DNA of 26,988 nt, from NCBI GenBank assembly GCA_964356315.1, contig CAYHHA010000023.1, forward strand, positions 1-26,988, read 5' to 3'. Position 1 is the stretch's first letter, and each line of letters starts with the position of its first letter. The notes under the pieces were generated by a model that was not told the DNA's origin, searched no databases, and saw nothing but the letters and a program-made list of their open reading frames with translations. A program made the position numbers and the translations under genes. The DNA is from CAYGFH01 sp964356315. Lineage in GTDB: Bacteria > Patescibacteriota > Microgenomatia > UBA10105 > UBA927. Below are positions 24,177-26,988 of this stretch, one piece after another.

Positions 24177-24361
24177 TTGCCGGTTATTTTACGACTAAAG
24201 AGATTTGGCTTTGCACTCATATCACAAAAAGGAAGTCTCATAAAATGAGAGGGTTGCGAGATGGAAAACTCCAATCGGTTACTATCCCCACTCACAAGGA
24301 GGTTGTATCAGAGACATTAAAATCAATATTGATTCAAGCAAACGTAACAAAAAAGGAATGA
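24177..24361 (+). pseudogene. hicA: HicA-like toxin remnant, frameshifted
   Basis: HicA is a small double-stranded-RNA-binding mRNA interferase. In one frame from 24177 the sequence reads LPVILRLKRFGFALISQKGS, the HicA N-terminus with a few residues apparently lost after LPVI. After a 2-base insertion (CT at 24237-24238) the next frame continues HKMRGLRDGKLQSVTIPTHKEVV, then SETLKSILIQANVTKKE, and TGA. This matches the HicA pattern G-S-H-x…DG…T-(I/V)-P-x-H…LKSIL. An uninterrupted frame from 24098 covers only the second half in the correct phase, so its N-terminus is not HicA. No hicB is seen nearby. The frameshift is also present in the repeat at 22576-22665, so it predates the duplication. 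Confidence 0.75.
24182..24271 (+). repeat. 90-bp direct repeat, copy 2 (within the hicA remnant)
   Basis: Identical to 22576-22665 at 89 of 90 bases and in the same orientation, 1606 bases away. This copy is continuous with the rest of hicA on the right, so it is probably the source copy. Confidence 0.95.
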
Positions 24362-24395
24362 GACAAGAGCAAATAACGTTGTTATGCGTTGTCTC
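24360..24395. terminator. Nested hairpin after the hicA remnant
   Basis: Outer perfect stem GAGACAA/TTGTCTC (24360-24366 and 24389-24395) encloses an inner stem ATAAC/GTTAT (24373-24377 and 24381-24385). It begins on the hicA stop codon. There is no T run, so it may be a weak terminator or a structured RNA element. Confidence 0.45.
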
Positions 24396-24442
24396 TGTTC
24401 ACTCTGACAAGCAGAGCAATAACTCGATAATCCCCTGATATT

Positions 24443-24472
24443 TATATGTTGTTGTATTCTATACAACATATA
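24443..24472. repeat. 10-bp perfect inverted repeat upstream of the large gene
   Basis: TATATGTTGT and ACAACATATA separated by 10 bases, 66 bases upstream of the -35 box at 24538. It could be a regulator site or a cruciform; no T run follows. Confidence 0.55.
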
Positions 24473-24537
24473 TATCTCCCCCATAGCTTGTTTTTACGCT
24501 CAAAATAGGAGTATGCTACAAGTTGTGTTATAAAATC

Positions 24538-24566
24538 TTGACACATTGATTAAGTTTTGATACTAT
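24538..24566 (+). promoter_or_regulatory. Strong promoter of the large partial gene
   Basis: Consensus TTGACA (24538-24543), a 17-base spacer, and TACTAT (24561-24566). The ATG at 24576 lies 9 bases after the -10 box, leaving at most a few leader bases. This is the best promoter match in the window. Confidence 0.8.
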
Positions 24567-24575
24567 AGGACGATT

Positions 24576-26988
24576 ATGGCAAACGAAGTGCTTGAACTCT
24601 CTATTCATGAATCCGAATCTCATAGAAGCCTAACTGATCATGAATATCTGAAACAATTTTCAGAAGTTTTTTCTACGCCCCCGAAAATAGCTGATTTTTT
24701 AAAATTACCTGTTGAGGAGAGAGAAACTCTGCTTCAAGAAGAAGTTGAGGCAATGATGCCTGATCATGATTTACTTCAAAAAGAATTAGCAAGGCTCCCC
24801 AAAGCTGTTCGCTCAGATCTTAAGGCAGCATTTGAAAATAGCAAAAAAGATTCAACTGTGCCAGATTGGGCAGTTCAATTTATTGATCGATCAAAATGGC
24901 TTGCATTGTTTAATGACACGCAACCGATGAAAACTGCCCTTGGATCCCCTTCGCAGCATGATGAAATACTTCAAGTGGCTCAAGAAATGATTTTTGGCGT
25001 TGATCCGAAAAAGAGAGAGGAGCGTATTATAACGCTCAAAAATCAAGAGCGCAGTTATTTTCTTCGGGATTCTGAACAAGCGCTACGCGACGCTGGTGTG
25101 GCCTATGATAATAAAGATACCGATGCTCTTTTGCTTTCTCGTTCTTTTCATCTAGACGTTGCTCAGCTAAAAAATAAAATTTTAAGTAAAAATTATGTGG
25201 ATGAAGCGCGGATCTTGGCGGATCGGATTGTTCGAATGAAACCTGACTCACAGAGTTTTCAACACATGCTAGCTTTGGTTAAGGATGAAGGATTGAAGCG
25301 CGGATTGTCGGCTATTCGTTCTGGATCCACTGACGGAGTTAAAGTTGCAGATGTTGAACGAGCAAGGCTATGTTTAGTAAAAGCAAAGTTTTATGCGACT
25401 GTGAACGATCCTCAATCTGATTCAAGTTCTTTTGTATCTGAGGGCGCTCGGATGGTAGGAATTAGAGGTTCGGTATCTGTGTTAAAGACAGCAGAGAAGC
25501 TTTTTGAAAAGCTACGACCCGGAAATAACCTTATTACCGCCGCTAGGGTGTTGCATGAGGCTTTTGATACTAGAGGAATATTTGTAGACCCAATTCTTGA
25601 TCCTGATACCTTGGGACGATCTCATTTGAAACATATCTTTGAACGTAAAAGCTCATCATTTGTCAATAAATCGTTAGAATTGGCATTTGCGACTGCTATT
25701 TTATGGGGCTGTGCCACGGCTCCCGGATCTAGTGATCAGCAGACACCAACTAGTACTCCTGTAGTTGAAGTTGCTACGGCGACGGCATCAAGTGCAGGCC
25801 CGGATGGTTCTGTCCCTGATTCTATTGCTAATTCTGAGATCCAAGGGGCTCATGATTGGTCCAATATAACCTTTACCGATAAAGAAGGGAATAAATATGT
25901 TTTAGGGCAATCCCGAAAGAACATCGATACTGCCTTAACAGCATTTCGTTTGGATGAAAACGGGGCTCTGCTCATAGATCCCACGACAGGTTACCCACCG
26001 CAGTTGAACAAATCTTTTCAATTTGTTGAAACAAATGTTCTTTCCGGTTCGCAAGAACAAGCTCAATCAGCATTGTTGATGCAAACAATAAACGATCAAA
26101 ACCAAGTGACGAATGAGTATATATTAAATCCTGTTGGACAAGATCAATTCGAGATTTTTTCACCTGACGGGACTCAAGCGGGTACCATCGTACTGAAAAA
26201 TGGCATGGTGGTCCTCCAAATAGATGTCGAGGTAAATGGGCAAACCGTACGATATGAATATCAATTGGGCACTCTCAAAGGGTCTGATCCTGCCACAGCG
26301 GTTCCCACGGCTACATCGGAGAATTTCCTTATGGCGTTTAAAAACGTCGTACCATCGGTAAATATTTTGTTCAAAAAAGAGCTCCCAGCTCCGGCAACGC
26401 CGACTGAGATCCCTGATCCCACTGCTCCTCTAGGAGAATATGGACGAGACGCAGACGGTGTATATGTGAAAATGGAAAACGGTGACAAAGCGCGAAAACG
26501 GGAATTTACAACTGCGACCGGAGAAATATTGTACACAGACTGGGTTGTGGAAAAAACGCAACCAGGCGGGATCAAGCTAATAAATTTTGACGTTTTTCAT
26601 ATTCTCCCGGCAACACTGCTTGTTGCCACGAGCGTCCCTGGGAGTGAGCATCTTTTATCGCTGACCCAAGAAGTTAATACTACAAAATCAACCGGTCTTA
26701 CTTCAATAAGTTCTAGTGTTCTTTCAGCGCTTTTTATACGCCTGAATATTACAAATGCAAATATTAACGAGTTCTTTGAACAATTGAATGCAGGAGGAGT
26801 GCCGCTTCCTATTATTACCACCTCCAGTACATCTGAGGTAGGGCATGATCCTAAGACCACTACATCTAAGGTACGACTTGGTCCTGCCGGGGTTACCACC
26901 ATCGTCGTTCCCTATGAATCACTTGATCCTGCAAAAGTGCCGGGGGTTACCGAGTGGTTAGACCCGTATCCGGAAACACGCTTTAGCT
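24576..26988 (+). CDS. Large protein of unknown function, partial (no stop in window)
   Basis: 804 codons are open from ATG 24576 to the right edge. No family is recognised. Residues 1 to about 360 are soluble, charged and mostly helical-looking, with no signal peptide. A hydrophobic stretch (about 364-378) ends in LWGC, a lipobox-like sequence with Cys379. Thr/Pro-rich linkers follow (TPTSTPVVEVATATAS, later DPATAVPTATSE and LPAPATPTEIPDPTAP), then regions of short Gly/Asn-turn strands (EGNKYVLG, DGTQAGTIVLKNG, DGVYVKMENGDK) that look beta-rich. The start is supported by the promoter 9 bases upstream; there is no Shine-Dalgarno sequence. The layout suggests a cytoplasmic N-part, one membrane segment and an exposed multi-domain C-part, but topology and role are inference. 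Confidence 0.8.
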   Translation, partial: MANEVLELSIHESESHRSLTDHEYLKQFSEVFSTPPKIADFLKLPVEERETLLQEEVEAMMPDHDLLQKELARLPKAVRSDLKAAFENSKKDSTVPDWAVQFIDRSKWLALFNDTQPMKTALGSPSQHDEILQVAQEMIFGVDPKKREERIITLKNQERSYFLRDSEQALRDAGVAYDNKDTDALLLSRSFHLDVAQLKNKILSKNYVDEARILADRIVRMKPDSQSFQHMLALVKDEGLKRGLSAIRSGSTDGVKVADVERARLCLVKAKFYATVNDPQSDSSSFVSEGARMVGIRGSVSVLKTAEKLFEKLRPGNNLITAARVLHEAFDTRGIFVDPILDPDTLGRSHLKHIFERKSSSFVNKSLELAFATAILWGCATAPGSSDQQTPTSTPVVEVATATASSAGPDGSVPDSIANSEIQGAHDWSNITFTDKEGNKYVLGQSRKNIDTALTAFRLDENGALLIDPTTGYPPQLNKSFQFVETNVLSGSQEQAQSALLMQTINDQNQVTNEYILNPVGQDQFEIFSPDGTQAGTIVLKNGMVVLQIDVEVNGQTVRYEYQLGTLKGSDPATAVPTATSENFLMAFKNVVPSVNILFKKELPAPATPTEIPDPTAPLGEYGRDADGVYVKMENGDKARKREFTTATGEILYTDWVVEKTQPGGIKLINFDVFHILPATLLVATSVPGSEHLLSLTQEVNTTKSTGLTSISSSVLSALFIRLNITNANINEFFEQLNAGGVPLPIITTSSTSEVGHDPKTTTSKVRLGPAGVTTIVVPYESLDPAKVPGVTEWLDPYPETRFS

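Noticed and set aside
24098..24361. An 87-codon open frame as a separate intact gene
   Set aside because: Its second half is HicA, while the HicA N-terminus is in the next frame; the first 26 residues match nothing and the frame is best explained by a 2-base insertion.
1..26988. CRISPR arrays, tRNA or rRNA genes
   Set aside because: No regularly spaced repeats and no tRNA- or rRNA-like sequence were recognised by eye on either strand.

Overview
The window is AT-rich, gene-dense bacterial DNA. About 20.7 kb is a surface-glycan locus, followed by about 3.7 kb of decayed accessory genes and then the first 2.4 kb of a very large gene that runs off the right edge. TGA, TAA and TAG all end genes at positions consistent with family lengths, so I see no code reassignment. 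Compact genes, ATGA overlaps, several start codons lying right after a -10 box, HEPN and HicA remnants, DUF4143 ATPases and a small IS200-type element would fit an uncultured Patescibacteria/CPR-like genome. That placement is inference; no rRNA or other taxonomic marker is present.

Region 1 (1-12152, minus strand) reads from right to left. A GT-C membrane glycosyltransferase is followed by a PAPS-dependent sulfotransferase, three cytoplasmic glycosyltransferases, and the Wzm/Wzt ABC exporter that would move a finished, lipid-linked glycan across the membrane. Then come a CDP-paratose-2-epimerase-like SDR and two more glycosyltransferases. The exporter pair is split: an AAA+/DUF4143 ATPase with its own promoter lies between wzm and wzt, and a 37-codon remnant of a diverged wzt start is still coupled to the end of wzm. 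The last glycosyltransferase gene is cut by a 528-bp IS200-like element whose transposase has a one-base frameshift.

Region 2 (12298-17328, plus strand) holds a second GT-C-like membrane protein, a DegT-type aminotransferase, a Gfo/Idh/MocA dehydrogenase and a SAM methyltransferase. The last three form a tight operon suited to making and modifying an amino sugar. Region 3 (17334-20688) holds a GT4 enzyme and an unusual short protein joining an HxGH nucleotidyltransferase to an APS kinase (minus strand), plus a divergent GT4 (plus strand). The kinase can supply PAPS to the sulfotransferase 8 kb away, so the locus as a whole probably builds a sulfated, amino-sugar-containing polysaccharide.

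Region 4 (20693-24575) is a graveyard of toxin-antitoxin-like pieces. It contains a HEPN (HI0074-family) pseudogene with two in-frame stops, a second DUF4143 ATPase read from an apparently leaderless promoter, a hicA fragment fused to a second broken HEPN gene, an intact winged-helix/phosphoribosyltransferase regulator-like gene behind a palindromic operator candidate, and a frameshifted hicA remnant that shares 89 of 90 bases with the first hicA fragment. Region 5 (24576-end) is a partial protein of more than 804 residues with an internal lipobox-like hydrophobic segment and Thr/Pro-rich linkers.
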